From positions 2,108,001 through 2,172,000 of the forward strand of contig NZ_OZ242344.1 of assembly GCF_965208485.1 (NCBI RefSeq): DNA of 64,000 bases, read 5' to 3'. This DNA is from Poriferisodalis sp965208485 (lineage in GTDB: Bacteria > Actinomycetota > Acidimicrobiia > Acidimicrobiales > Poriferisodalaceae). The notes under the pieces were generated by a model. That model did not search any database, had not been told where the DNA came from, and was given only the letters and a program-made list of their open reading frames with translations. The position numbers and the translations under genes are program-made. How positions within the stretch are numbered: position 1 is the first letter of the stretch; each line of letters starts with the position of its first letter. This document shows positions 25,954 through 34,221 of the stretch, piece after piece.

Positions 25954-26222
25954 GCAGGCGTGGCGATCTCGCCCTCACGGATCGATGGGATGGGATGACC
26001 CAGTTCCTGTCCGAGTTTGACCCAGCCGGCGAGAACGTCGCGGAGCTTCTGTCGGGCCTCGTCGTGAGTGGCACCGGAAGCGGATGCGCCTGGGCAGTTC
26101 GGGTTCTCGGCCCACCAGCCGGCGAGCGTGCCGTCGTCGTCGAAGACTTCCTCGAATGTGGCACCGGCGAGGGTGGCGTCGAGCCAGCTCTCGAGCGGCA
26201 GTTCTGGCCGGTGGCTCACCAT
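25950..26222 (-). CDS. hicB: HicB-type antitoxin
   Basis: A 90-residue partner of HicA with the partially degraded RNase-H-like HicB fold: ATFEEVFDDDGTLAGWWAENPNCPGASASGATHDEARQKLRDVLAGWVKL. The 'dG-w-a-e-P--pG--t-G-T--EA---L-----' pattern is typical. No obvious C-terminal DNA-binding domain follows, so promoter autoregulation may need HicA or may be absent. It is the first gene of the pair and is read convergently with nothing close by. Confidence 0.85.
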   Translation of the reverse strand: MVSHRPELPLESWLDATLAGATFEEVFDDDGTLAGWWAENPNCPGASASGATHDEARQKLRDVLAGWVKLGQELGHPIPSIREGEIATPA

Positions 26223-26256
26223 GTTCCAAGTGTAATTCCGGGCAGCAGTTTCGCTG

Positions 26257-27312
26257 CTACAGATTGTCGATGACGGCCGTGGCGAAGCCGTCTGTGCTGG
26301 CGTGTCCGCCCTGATCTGGTGTCAGATGCTCGCCCGCCTCGTACACCTGCGCCAGGGCGCGGTCGAGGTGATCCGCCGGAGCGTCCATCCCGAGATATCG
26401 CAGCATCATCTCGGCTGATTCCAGCGTGGCCGTCGGGTTGATGATGCCTTGGCCGGCAATGTCGGGGGCGGTGCCGTGGGCCGATTCGAAGTACGCCCAG
26501 TCGTCGCCGTAGCAGCCCGACGACGCCAGACCCATGCCGCCGATCGTGCCGGCGCCTTGGTCGGACAGGATGTCGCCGTACAGGTTCGGCAGCAGCAGCA
26601 CGTCCAGCTCGTGGGGCCGCACCACCAGCCGGTGGGCCATGTCGTCGATGATGAACTGCTCGTAGACGACGCCGGGATACTCCTGGGCGACCTCGCGGGC
26701 GATGTCGCAGAACCAGCGGTCGGTAGCCGGGAGCATGTTGGTTTTGGCCGAGACGGTCAGCTTGCCGCCACGCCGCAGCGCCAGTTCGCAGGCGAACCGG
26801 GTCACACGCTCGGTGCCCGGCCGGGTGATGATCTTGGCGGCGAATCGGCCGTTGGCTGCATCGGGCGGGATGCGTGAGCGGCCCTCGGCCAACCCGGCGT
26901 CGAGCAGCTGGCGCGCAGGGCCCATCACCCCCACGTACATGTCCTCGAGGTTCTCGCGCACGATCACGTAGTCGATCCCCTCGGGTCGGGCCAGCGGCGA
27001 GGCGTATCCGGGGCGCCAGTGGACCGGTCGCACGTTGGCGTAGGTGCGCTTGCCCCAGCGCATGAAGCCCGCCCCCGGCGTCGTGCCGTTCGACGAGCCG
27101 AAGAGCACCGTGTCGGCAGCGTCGATGTGCCCACCGACCAGCGACTCTCGCTCGTCTGGCGTGAGCGCCGCCAGATCGTCGCCCACCGGCACATGGTCCC
27201 AGTCGATGGGCAGATCCAACGCATCCAGCACGCGCAGCGAGGCCGCCATTGCTTCGGGCGCAGCGTCATCGCCAGGAATCACGCACACCCGCTGCCGCCG
27301 CTGTTCAGTCAC
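26257..27312 (-). CDS. Isocitrate/isopropylmalate dehydrogenase-family enzyme
   Basis: A 351-residue beta-decarboxylating dehydrogenase. Motifs are the N-terminal CVIPGDDAAPEAM, the substrate-binding VIVRENLEDMYVGV, the lysine/aspartate site VSAKTNMLPATDRWFCDIAREVAQEYPGVVYEQFIIDDMAHRLV, and LLPNLYGDILSDQGAGTIGGMG with FESAHGTAPDIAGQGIINPTA. The third group differs from LeuB and Icd, so tartrate, homoisocitrate or a related substrate is possible. It does not sit in a leu operon. Confidence 0.88.
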   Translation of the reverse strand: MTEQRRQRVCVIPGDDAAPEAMAASLRVLDALDLPIDWDHVPVGDDLAALTPDERESLVGGHIDAADTVLFGSSNGTTPGAGFMRWGKRTYANVRPVHWRPGYASPLARPEGIDYVIVRENLEDMYVGVMGPARQLLDAGLAEGRSRIPPDAANGRFAAKIITRPGTERVTRFACELALRRGGKLTVSAKTNMLPATDRWFCDIAREVAQEYPGVVYEQFIIDDMAHRLVVRPHELDVLLLPNLYGDILSDQGAGTIGGMGLASSGCYGDDWAYFESAHGTAPDIAGQGIINPTATLESAEMMLRYLGMDAPADHLDRALAQVYEAGEHLTPDQGGHASTDGFATAVIDNL

Positions 27313-27363
27313 AGGCCGACGTTAGGCGGCATCCGCACGCCGGCGACGGGCGACGAGGCCGAT

Positions 27364-27864
27364 CTACAGGCTTGGCTTGGTGACCATGACGGCGATGGCG
27401 GCCACGATCACGAGGTTGCTTGCCATCGCCCACAGCTCGGCCCGCCGACGCAAGCGCCGGGCATCGTCGGCTCGTTCGTCACCAGCTTCCAGAGCCTCGG
27501 CCAGCTTGGCGCTGGTCGGCCGGATCGCGCCGTGCGCGATTCCTGCCCAGGCGAAGTAGAGGATGAACGCCGCCGTCACCCAGTCCTGCCGCAGGTCCCA
27601 CCGGTCGTCGATCAGCACGGCCACCAGCCCGGCGATGCCTGCGAGATACGCCGCGATGTCGGTGAGCCGGTTCGAGGCGAACTCGTACGAGCGCCGCACA
27701 GCGCCCGCACCGTCGGGACCCTCGGCCCAGGCCCGTCGCAGCATCACCGTGCCGAGCGCGTTCCCACCGAAACCCACCACGGCGCCGGCCAAGTGAACGA
27801 CCAGCACTGCCTGGTACCAGCCGGAGTTGAAGCTTGCGCCTACGAGCGATCCGCCGACAGTCAT
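27364..27864 (-). CDS. DUF2269-like small integral membrane protein
   Basis: About 166 residues with four hydrophobic helices: VLVVHLAGAVVGFGGNALGTVML, DIAAYLAGIAGLVAVLIDD, DWVTAAFILYFAWAGIAHGAI and ASNLVIVAAIAVMVTKPSL. This resembles the DUF2269 family of unknown function. I use ATG 27864 because a diverged copy of this gene's 5' end at 30688-30785 also has its ATG at that point. The frame is open to 27969, with a Pro/Ala-rich N-terminus, overlapping the ligase stop by 4 nt. Confidence 0.72.
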   Translation of the reverse strand: MTVGGSLVGASFNSGWYQAVLVVHLAGAVVGFGGNALGTVMLRRAWAEGPDGAGAVRRSYEFASNRLTDIAAYLAGIAGLVAVLIDDRWDLRQDWVTAAFILYFAWAGIAHGAIRPTSAKLAEALEAGDERADDARRLRRRAELWAMASNLVIVAAIAVMVTKPSL

Positions 27865-27965
27865 GCCCGCGAGTATCGCCCCGTTTGGGGCGAAAGCGAC
27901 CGCAGCGGCGCGGGGAGACGCGAGGCCGGGTGAAGCTCGGTTGCTCTGGAGCGTCAGCGCGGGAC

Positions 27966-29105
27966 TCAAGCCGCGGGCGGGGCCAGGGTGTCGTCGATGA
28001 GCGTCTGCAGCACGGCGTGCAGCGCTTCGGCGTCGTCGGCGCCGGCATCGATTGCATCGCGGCAGGCAGAGAGCTGCCGGTCGGCGGAGGTGCCTCGCCG
28101 GCAGATCGTCTTCAGGTGCTCAACTTCGGCGACGCAGTCCAGGGCCTCGGCGTCTGGTCGCACCATGTCCACGATTCGCTCGACGGCGTGGGGGACCGGC
28201 TCCAGTTCGCCGCTCTCGAAGTCGATCAGTTCGCCCTCGATGCCGTGCCGCTCGGCCAGCCACTTGTTCTGGCCGACCAGGAAGTTGCTGTGCTCGCGCC
28301 AGCTCAGATGCTGGGTGCGCAGGCGCCACAGCATGCGCAGCAGGCACGCGTACGCAGCGGCCACGGCGACGGTGTCCTCCATCCGGGTCGGCAGGTCGGT
28401 GACCCGCATCTCCAAGGTCGGGTAGGAGTGCGAGGGCCGGATGTCCCACCAGACCTTTGAGGCGTCCTCGATGACGCCCGCGCGCACCAGCACGTCGATG
28501 TGCCGCTCGTATTCGGCCCACGAGCTGAATCGCTCCGGCAGGCCCGTGCGGGGCAGCGTGGCGAAGACCGCCGATCGGTAACTCTTGAGGCCAGTGTCGG
28601 TGCCGCGCCAGAACGGCGACGAGGTGGACAGCGCCAGCAGGTACGGCAGGAAGGCAGTCACCTGGCCCATCAGGTCGATGCGCAGTTCGGGATCTTCGAT
28701 GCCGACGTGGACATGCAGCCCGGAAATGATGAGCCGGCGTGACACCCCCTGGAGATCTGCCGCGAGCGCCCGGTAGCGCTCCTTGTCGGTGATGTGCGCT
28801 TCTTCTGCGCGAGCGCTGGGGTGGGTAGAAGCGGCGATCGGTGCCAGTCCGTGCTCGGCTGCGGCCTCCGTCACGGCCAGGCGCAGCAGCCCGATGTCAG
28901 CTCGAAGGCGGCGGAAATCGTCACAGATGCCGGTGCCGATCTCGATCTGCGCGCTGAAGAACTCAGGGCTGACCTGCCCGTGACGCAGCTCGGCCACCCG
29001 CTCGATCAGCCCGGGAGGCTGCTCGACGACCAGCTCACCGCTCTCGCGGTCGACAAGGAGGTATTCCTCCTCCACACCCATCGTCCAGCTCGGCTCGATC
29101 AGCAC
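27966..29105 (-). CDS. Carboxylate-amine ligase, YbdK/GCS2 type
   Basis: A 379-residue ATP-grasp-like glutamate-cysteine ligase 2 family protein. Family landmarks are EPSWTMGVEEEYLLVDRESGEL at the N-terminus, EFFSAQIEIGTGICDDFRRLRADI, RRLIISGLHVHVGIEDPELRIDLM, LALSTSSPFWRGTDTGLKSYRS and WWDIRPSHSYPTLEMRVTDLPTRMEDTVAVAA. It probably makes gamma-glutamyl-cysteine or a related amide; in actinobacteria EgtA-like members serve ergothioneine synthesis, but no egt genes are near. GTG 29105 gives the usual length and N-terminus. Confidence 0.9.
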   Translation of the reverse strand: MLIEPSWTMGVEEEYLLVDRESGELVVEQPPGLIERVAELRHGQVSPEFFSAQIEIGTGICDDFRRLRADIGLLRLAVTEAAAEHGLAPIAASTHPSARAEEAHITDKERYRALAADLQGVSRRLIISGLHVHVGIEDPELRIDLMGQVTAFLPYLLALSTSSPFWRGTDTGLKSYRSAVFATLPRTGLPERFSSWAEYERHIDVLVRAGVIEDASKVWWDIRPSHSYPTLEMRVTDLPTRMEDTVAVAAAYACLLRMLWRLRTQHLSWREHSNFLVGQNKWLAERHGIEGELIDFESGELEPVPHAVERIVDMVRPDAEALDCVAEVEHLKTICRRGTSADRQLSACRDAIDAGADDAEALHAVLQTLIDDTLAPPAA

Positions 29106-29170
29106 TGGCTCGATGATGGCAGATCGAGCGATCTGCGCCGAAAACCACCCACGGCACCTGCCGAGCCAGT

Positions 29171-29190
29171 CGCAACCACCAGTGGAGTTC
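29171..29190. repeat. Solo IS30-end sequence
   Basis: The 20-bp sequence CGCAACCACCAGTGGAGTTC is identical to the complement of 48162-48181, the left end of IS30 copy 2. It stands alone between the AAA ATPase and the YbdK-type gene with no transposase sequence around it, so it may be the scar of an excised or mostly deleted element. Confidence 0.6.
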
Positions 29191-29211
29191 TCCCAGCTTG
29201 CCGTCTGCTGA

Positions 29212-30402
29212 CTACTTGGAACGAGGCCAGTTCGGCGTGCCGTCTGGTACGGCTCGCTTGAGGAACTCGTCGAACAGCGGGACGGTGAAGGCGGTGTCCC
29301 CGTGGGCGGGGCTGTACAGCATCCCCTTGGCGATGAGTCCCGATCTGCGAGGCGCCACCGAGGTGACGAGCACGCCGAGAGCTGCGGCGACATCACCTGA
29401 TCGGTGCGGCCCGGGACCGAGGTCTGCCATGGCGCGCAGATACAGCCGCTCCTTCGGCGTCAGGCGGTCGAAGCGCACGCGAAAGAAGTCGCGGTCGAGC
29501 GTCTCGATCACGGTCGGCGTGGTTGCCCGCACGTCGTCGAGCGTGATCGGGCTTGCCGGTGCCGCATTCCACGCATGAAATCCCCACTCCTGAACGAAGT
29601 AGGGGTAGCCGCGTGAGAGCTCCACGATCGCTTCGGCAGCTTCCGGCGTGAACTCCACTCCGTGATCCTGCGCGGGGATCGTCAGCGCGGCGCGTGCATC
29701 GTCGGCGCCGAGCACATCGATCTCGGGAAAGGTGAAGAGCCGCTCGGTATAGGTGCGCGCGTTCCCGGCAAGGCCTCGCAGCTGCGGCAACCCGGCCGCC
29801 ACGAGCAGCACGGGCAGATCAAGCTGCGATGTCCGATGTATGGCACCGATGACCGCGCCCATCTCTTGGGCATCGAGATACTGGGCCTCGTCGATGGCCA
29901 GCACAATCCCTGTCCCGCACTCCGCAGCCGCTTCGCCGGTGGTGACCAGCAAGTCGGCGAGATCCTCATCGAGCAGTCCGGAGTCAGCGAGTCCTGGCAT
30001 TGCGTCCACACCGACAGAGATGCTCGTGCCATCGGGCAGCTGGAGCGCAAATGCCCGCAACGCGCCGAGCGCTCGCGTCACAGCACGCCGAACAGGAGTA
30101 GTCGCCAGCCCAAGCAGCACTCGACGGAGCCGTATCGCTATCTGGCTGGCGAAGCTGCCCGAGTCTGTCGCTTCGACAAAAGCAGTGCGCACGCCTTCGT
30201 CTGCGGCAATCTGCAGGAATCGGTTGAGCAGTACTGTCTTGCCGACACCTCGCAGCCCGAGCGGCATGCAGCTCTTTCCCGGTTGTCGGGCAATCGCCCG
30301 ACGCAGCGCGACGCCGAATTCATCCACCAAGACGTCTCGGCCGACCAGCGCTGCTGGTGCCGTGCCCGCACCAGGACGAAAAGGATTCAGCAAGCGGTCC
30401 AC
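29212..30402 (-). CDS. AAA ATPase, ORC/STAND-like
   Basis: A 396-residue P-loop ATPase common in actinobacteria, usually annotated as ATP-binding protein. Walker A is GLRGVGKT (49-56) and Walker B with sensor is IVLAIDEAQYL (167-176). A DPV/ARG-like region (FPEIDVLGADDARAALTIPAQD...GYPYFVQEWGFHAWN) and a C-terminal winged helix (LTPKERLYLRAMADLG...SGLIAKGMLYSPAHGDTAFTVPLFDEFLKR) follow. It resembles archaeal Orc1/Cdc6-like and STAND ATPases. Function unknown; DNA remodelling or a stress/defence switch are possible. GTG start. Upstream DNA is unusually AT-rich. Confidence 0.8.
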   Translation of the reverse strand: MDRLLNPFRPGAGTAPAALVGRDVLVDEFGVALRRAIARQPGKSCMPLGLRGVGKTVLLNRFLQIAADEGVRTAFVEATDSGSFASQIAIRLRRVLLGLATTPVRRAVTRALGALRAFALQLPDGTSISVGVDAMPGLADSGLLDEDLADLLVTTGEAAAECGTGIVLAIDEAQYLDAQEMGAVIGAIHRTSQLDLPVLLVAAGLPQLRGLAGNARTYTERLFTFPEIDVLGADDARAALTIPAQDHGVEFTPEAAEAIVELSRGYPYFVQEWGFHAWNAAPASPITLDDVRATTPTVIETLDRDFFRVRFDRLTPKERLYLRAMADLGPGPHRSGDVAAALGVLVTSVAPRRSGLIAKGMLYSPAHGDTAFTVPLFDEFLKRAVPDGTPNWPRSK

Positions 30403-30454
30403 TGAATTGCGTTCTCCTCGGCGATACCGGCGCAGCGCACTGGCATCTTGCAGG

Positions 30455-30535
30455 TGACCAGTTTTTCGTAGGTTTCAACAGAGCTTATCTTAGGTTATGT
30501 AAGTTATCTAACGGAAGCATAAGATCATTCAATCT
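30455..30535 (-). promoter_or_regulatory. AT-rich upstream region of the AAA ATPase gene
   Basis: About 80 bases with far lower GC than the surroundings, containing TTAGGTTATGTAAGTTATCT (GTTAT repeated with a 4-nt spacer) and TATCTTAG/CTAA half-sites. It probably holds the promoter of the ATPase gene and perhaps a regulator site. Exact boxes cannot be named. Confidence 0.4.
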
Positions 30536-30687
30536 CCCGAGTGCTCGGGAACCCGGCAGTGAGGGTGCCGGTTGTCGGGCTGAGAATGCTCGCTGTCTCA
30601 ATCGGAGGCACGATTGCGAGCGCTTCATTCAGGTGATGACGTCCTATGAGGCGAAGGCCGCTCGGCGACCAGCTCACCGCTCACTAG

Positions 30688-30785
30688 ATGAACGACCGGC
30701 ACCGCTTGGTACCAGCCGGAGTTGAAGCTGGCCGCCACCAGTGAGCCGCCGAAACCAGGTGTCATGGCCGCGAGTATCGCCCTGC
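30688..30785 (-). pseudogene. Duplicated 5' fragment of the DUF2269-like gene
   Basis: Reading from ATG 30765 gives GGSLVAASFNSGWYQAVPVVHL, matching the first codons of the gene at 27364-27864 (GGSLVGASFNSGWYQAVLVVHL). The match continues upstream of the ATG into the non-coding GGCGATACTCGCGG. After about 27 codons similarity ends abruptly. A diverged partial duplication about 2.9 kb from its parent. The rest of the 30536-30987 stretch holds no recognisable gene. Confidence 0.8.
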
Positions 30786-30987
30786 CGGTGACACTTGCGG
30801 CGCCAAAGCGGTGCGCCCCGGGGTGAACGACCGGGTTGGCAAGTCCGCTCTTGGGACCTCAAACGTTCAGGGTCTTCGTCCGATCGGCGGGCCACGAAGG
30901 CGGTATTGGTGCCGTCCACATCGAGGCGACTCCGCCCGTCGACGGCGCAGCCCGGCAGAGAACCCGGCCATGTGTGACTCCCCACCA

Positions 30988-31023
30988 CTAGGGTCTCCCT
31001 TTCAACTAGGGTCTCCCTTTCAA
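30988..31023 (+). repeat. Perfect 18-bp tandem duplication
   Basis: CTAGGGTCTCCCTTTCAA occurs twice head to tail (30988-31005, 31006-31023) just upstream of the acidic surface-protein gene. It may be part of that gene's promoter or leader, or a recent slippage event. Confidence 0.85.
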
Positions 31024-31067
31024 GGATGCAGCCGAGATCGGCCCTGCTGCGAAGGCACGGCCTCGCG

Positions 31068-32075
31068 ATGAAGGTGGTGAATCGGGTGGCCCGACGTGAC
31101 CGGGGGGAGCGACGCCGCAGGCGTGGCGCTGTGGGTCAAGCCGGCTGGTCGACGGCCAGGGTGGTGCTGGCGACGGTGGTGTCGTTGGCTGTCGTCGCCG
31201 GGGGTGTGGCCCTTGGGGTGGCGTTGATGGGCCGAGACAGCAGCGGCGACAGCGTTGCCGCTTCGTCGCAAGGCGCCCAACCCCCCGAGACCTCCCTGAC
31301 TCAGCCGGCCGAGCCGGTAGCGACGACATCTGTCGAGCCAGTTGCGACGAGCGAACCCCCAAGCGTGACGAGTCCTGCATCTACCGCTCCCGAACCTGAG
31401 GAAGCAGAGGTGGAGTCCGTCGAAGAGCCCGAGGACGGCGGCGGCGTTGAGCCTCGGGCGCCGGAGGTCGGTCAGGAAGCCGGCACCGGAGACGGTGCCG
31501 AGGAATCAGAGCTCTCAACCGAGGATGAACCCGAAGAAGCAGCCGTCGAAGATTCCGAAAGGGAGACCAACGGTGGCGGAGTTGATTCTCAGGTGCCGGA
31601 GGTCGGTCGGGAAACCGGCACCGAAGGCGAAGCCCAAGCCCAAGAACCAGAACCCTCAACCGAGAATGATCCTGAAAAGGGACCTGAAGGCGGCGAACCG
31701 GAAGGTGAGACTCAGGAGACCGAAGCAATCCCGGACCCAGTTGTTCCGGATGAAGCATGGGTTGCACTGGAGGCGGAGGCTTACGCCTTCAGTAAGGAGT
31801 GCGGCTGGTTTGATGAAAGCAGGGGTGGGTATACAAGATGCGAGAATGCCGAGGACACCCTGACAGTAATCCAGATGCAGTCAGCCTTGTTAGGCTGTGA
31901 ATTCGATAACGACAGCGGCACATGCAAAGGCAAAGGTATATCGGAGACCGGGCAGTCCATGAACCGCCAGGCTTGCTCTGGAGGTTGGGGGCTATCTGAA
32001 GCATTTGTCACAATAGGTGAATACACTGGCTTTGTGTGTTACAGACATGACCATCCCGATTACTACCAGCCATGA
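31068..32075 (+). CDS. Single-pass membrane protein with acidic repeat stalk and Cys-rich C-terminal domain
   Basis: About 335 residues, no known family. A basic cytoplasmic start (RVARRDRGERRRRRG) precedes one membrane helix (VVLATVVSLAVVAGGVALGVALM). A Ser/Thr/Pro linker and two near-copies of a Glu-rich unit follow (GGGVEPRAPEVGQEAGTG... and GGGVDSQVPEVGRETGTE...). The C-terminal domain of about 100 residues has five cysteines (ECGWFDESRGGYTRCENAEDT, LLGCEFDNDSGTCKGKG, QACSGGWG, VCYRHDHPDYYQ, six in all). It probably displays the domain outside the cell. The last 350 bases are less GC-rich than the rest, hinting at a distinct origin. ATG 31026 is an alternative start. Confidence 0.7.
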   Translation: MKVVNRVARRDRGERRRRRGAVGQAGWSTARVVLATVVSLAVVAGGVALGVALMGRDSSGDSVAASSQGAQPPETSLTQPAEPVATTSVEPVATSEPPSVTSPASTAPEPEEAEVESVEEPEDGGGVEPRAPEVGQEAGTGDGAEESELSTEDEPEEAAVEDSERETNGGGVDSQVPEVGRETGTEGEAQAQEPEPSTENDPEKGPEGGEPEGETQETEAIPDPVVPDEAWVALEAEAYAFSKECGWFDESRGGYTRCENAEDTLTVIQMQSALLGCEFDNDSGTCKGKGISETGQSMNRQACSGGWGLSEAFVTIGEYTGFVCYRHDHPDYYQP

Positions 32076-32114
32076 ACTGTAGCCGTCACGCTCCGGTGAA
32101 AACGGCGCTCTCAG

Positions 32115-32155
32115 GCCTGCCCGCTCTCTGTCGTATCAGCTGAGGGCGGGCAGGC
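32115..32155 (+). terminator. Terminator-like hairpin after the surface-protein gene
   Basis: GCCTGCCCGC at 32115-32124 pairs with GCGGGCAGGC at 32146-32155, 40 nt past the stop at 32075. The loop is 21 nt. No U-run. The remaining 330 bases to the next gene hold no recognisable coding sequence and become AT-richer toward 32500. Confidence 0.65.
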
Positions 32156-32484
32156 TGTAGCCATATGGGCTACAAAAGCAAGTGTTGAGGCCTAACCCCG
32201 CCACCTCGCATAGCTTGCTGTGGCCATAACCGAGTGCACAGACCATCCCGGGCTACCCGCACAATTTACAATTGCACCAGACGCACTGCTTAAGGCGGCG
32301 CACCAGTCGGACAGCCGCCTATGCGTTTGCAGCGGCGGCGGCAATACCATGGGAGCAGAATTCAGTTTGGCCAAACGGACGAGATGGTCCAGTAGCTTCT
32401 TTGTCGTGTGAAAGTCCCGAAATCGGGCAGGAATCGCGCATTGAATATGTTCCGGAAGTCATCGCTCGAGTGGTTGTGTTTGTG

Positions 32485-32502
32485 AGCATACGTGTGTATG
32501 CT
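32485..32502. promoter_or_regulatory. Perfect dyad operator-like site before the DUF222/HNH gene
   Basis: AGCATAC-GTGT-GTATGCT, two perfect 7-bp arms with a 4-nt spacer, ends 6 bases before the ATG at 32509 and would cover the ribosome-binding region. The size and placement fit a repressor operator; LexA-type control of this gene family is one idea but the sequence is not the canonical actinobacterial SOS box. Confidence 0.5.
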
Positions 32503-32508
32503 ATTGTC

Positions 32509-34092
32509 ATGTTCATCGAGCGAAGCTTCGAGCAATTGCCGGGCGAAGACATCTCGTCTAATGATGCGAACGCGGCTCGTGACTTTGCGCACCATGCCGT
32601 TCCTCAGGTGAGTCCGGCCGAGGGATCCGAGCATGCTGAATCGCCGGAACATGACTCGGCGTATTGGGCCGAGCTGAACCGTGAAGCAGCCAGCGTCGGG
32701 GCTGCTGAGGCGGGTGCGCTGCGGGGTCCGTTCGTCGATGCTCGCAGCGTTGCCGAGATGGGGCTGGAGTCGCTGACCGACAGTGATCTGTTGGATCGTG
32801 TCGTCGAGCTGGTGGCCGAGCGTTCCCGTGCTGAGGCGCGGTGTGTGGCCGCGGTGGGCGAGCTGGTGTCGCGCCATGGGGCGCAGTCGGCTGCGTGGCA
32901 GCTTCGTGAGTACACGCGCATGAACTGCGCGCAGGCACGCAGCGAAGCAAGGCTGGCCGAGTCGCTGGCTTCCAACGAGTTCGGCGACACGCTTGATGCG
33001 CTGGCGGCGGGTGAGATCCAGTTGTCCCATGCCAAGGTGATCGCCCGGGAGGCGCCCAAGGTTCATCGCCGCAGCGAGGAGAGCTTCTTGGGGCTGTGCC
33101 GGGCCTATCCCTCCGATGTGGTCGCCCGTCACACCCTGGCCAACGAGAGCCGGCAGGTCTATGCCGACCTCGCTGCTGAGGCCGAAGCCGCGGCAGCCGG
33201 CGGACCGGTCGAGCCTGCTGACGCGGAGCTCGCGTTGCAGCGCCACCAGCGGCGCTGTTCGCTGCGGCTGGGCGACGACGGCATGTGGCACCTGCGTGCC
33301 GATCTGGACTTCCTCGCCGGCCGCCAGCTCAACGTGCTGCTGGCCGCGGCTGAGCGCGCGGTGCGCCAACGCGACGAGTCAGCCCAAGACAGCTTCCCCC
33401 AGCGCAACGCGGATGCCTTGTGCGACCTCGTGCTGGGCCGCCAGCGACCGGTCGCCAATCTGGTGATCGCCGCCGACTACGACCTCGTCACCGGGCAGCT
33501 TGCCAATCCCCGCCTCGACGACGGCACCCCCATCTCCGCCGCCCAGCTCGCCGAGCTCGCTGCCGACGCCAAGATCCTGCCGGCCATGTTCAACAGCGAC
33601 TGGAGCCAGCTCGCCTTGGGCCGGGTCCGCAGCGCATCGGAAGCTCAGCGGATCGTCCTGGCCGTCCGCGACGGGGGCTGCATCGCATGTGCCACCCACA
33701 CCGAGCACTGCCACGCCCACCACATCGACTACTACGAGAACGGCGGCAACACCGACATCGCGAACCTCGCCGACCTCTGCGAACCCTGCCACCACGACCA
33801 CCACCAACACCTGTGGCCCATCGAAACACCGCCCGACGGCAAACCCCGCCGGGCACCGCCCAACAGCCAAACCCGCCGGGCCGAAGGTCAACCGCACCTG
33901 CCAGCACATTCCACGACGAACCAGCTAACGCCGCCTGACCGATGGCGTGCAGCAAGCCAGGGACGTGGGCGCGGCCACTGGGCACCAACCATCGGGGAAC
34001 GCCAATTCTCAAAGGGTGAGCAGCAGCCAACCGAGCGTTCGCCGCTCGAGTCTGTTCGGCTGTCCCCCCTGCGGAAGCTCGAAGACGCGTGA
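32509..34092 (+). CDS. DUF222 / HNH endonuclease (13E12-type repeat family)
   Basis: About 527 residues. The DUF222 region spans roughly 75-330 (LLDRVVELVAERSRAEARCVAAVGELV, ARSEARLAESLASNEFGDTLDALAAGEIQLSHAKVIAREAP). A C-terminal HNH motif follows: CIACATHTEHCHAHHIDYYENGGNTDIANLADLCEPCHHDHHQHLW, with zinc cysteines and the His/Asn/His metal-binding set. The family is very abundant in actinobacteria and has no proven role; mobile or defence nuclease functions are discussed. The start is placed at ATG 32509 after a palindrome; the frame is open from 32272. The last 90 residues are low complexity. Confidence 0.88.
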   Translation: MFIERSFEQLPGEDISSNDANAARDFAHHAVPQVSPAEGSEHAESPEHDSAYWAELNREAASVGAAEAGALRGPFVDARSVAEMGLESLTDSDLLDRVVELVAERSRAEARCVAAVGELVSRHGAQSAAWQLREYTRMNCAQARSEARLAESLASNEFGDTLDALAAGEIQLSHAKVIAREAPKVHRRSEESFLGLCRAYPSDVVARHTLANESRQVYADLAAEAEAAAAGGPVEPADAELALQRHQRRCSLRLGDDGMWHLRADLDFLAGRQLNVLLAAAERAVRQRDESAQDSFPQRNADALCDLVLGRQRPVANLVIAADYDLVTGQLANPRLDDGTPISAAQLAELAADAKILPAMFNSDWSQLALGRVRSASEAQRIVLAVRDGGCIACATHTEHCHAHHIDYYENGGNTDIANLADLCEPCHHDHHQHLWPIETPPDGKPRRAPPNSQTRRAEGQPHLPAHSTTNQLTPPDRWRAASQGRGRGHWAPTIGERQFSKGEQQPTERSPLESVRLSPLRKLEDA

Positions 34093-34221
34093 TGCCGATG
34101 TGACGTTGTGGGCCAAGGCAAGCAGAGGCCGGGCCGGGATTCGAGACTGATACCGGTCCTGCGAGCAAGCTGAAGTCGAACCGGTGGACAGTCTGGTTCA
34201 GTCCACAGCCGGTGCGACTGC

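Noticed and set aside
23350..27312. Single catabolic operon from the acyl-CoA dehydrogenase-like gene to the IMDH-like gene
   Set aside because: HicBA and gaps of more than 30-100 bases interrupt it; only the first two genes overlap, so one operon is not supported.
29212..30402. Plasmid or chromosomal origin based on the ORC-like ATPase and AT-rich DNA
   Set aside because: No DnaA boxes, partition genes or iterons were recognised, and bacterial ATPases of this type are rarely initiators.
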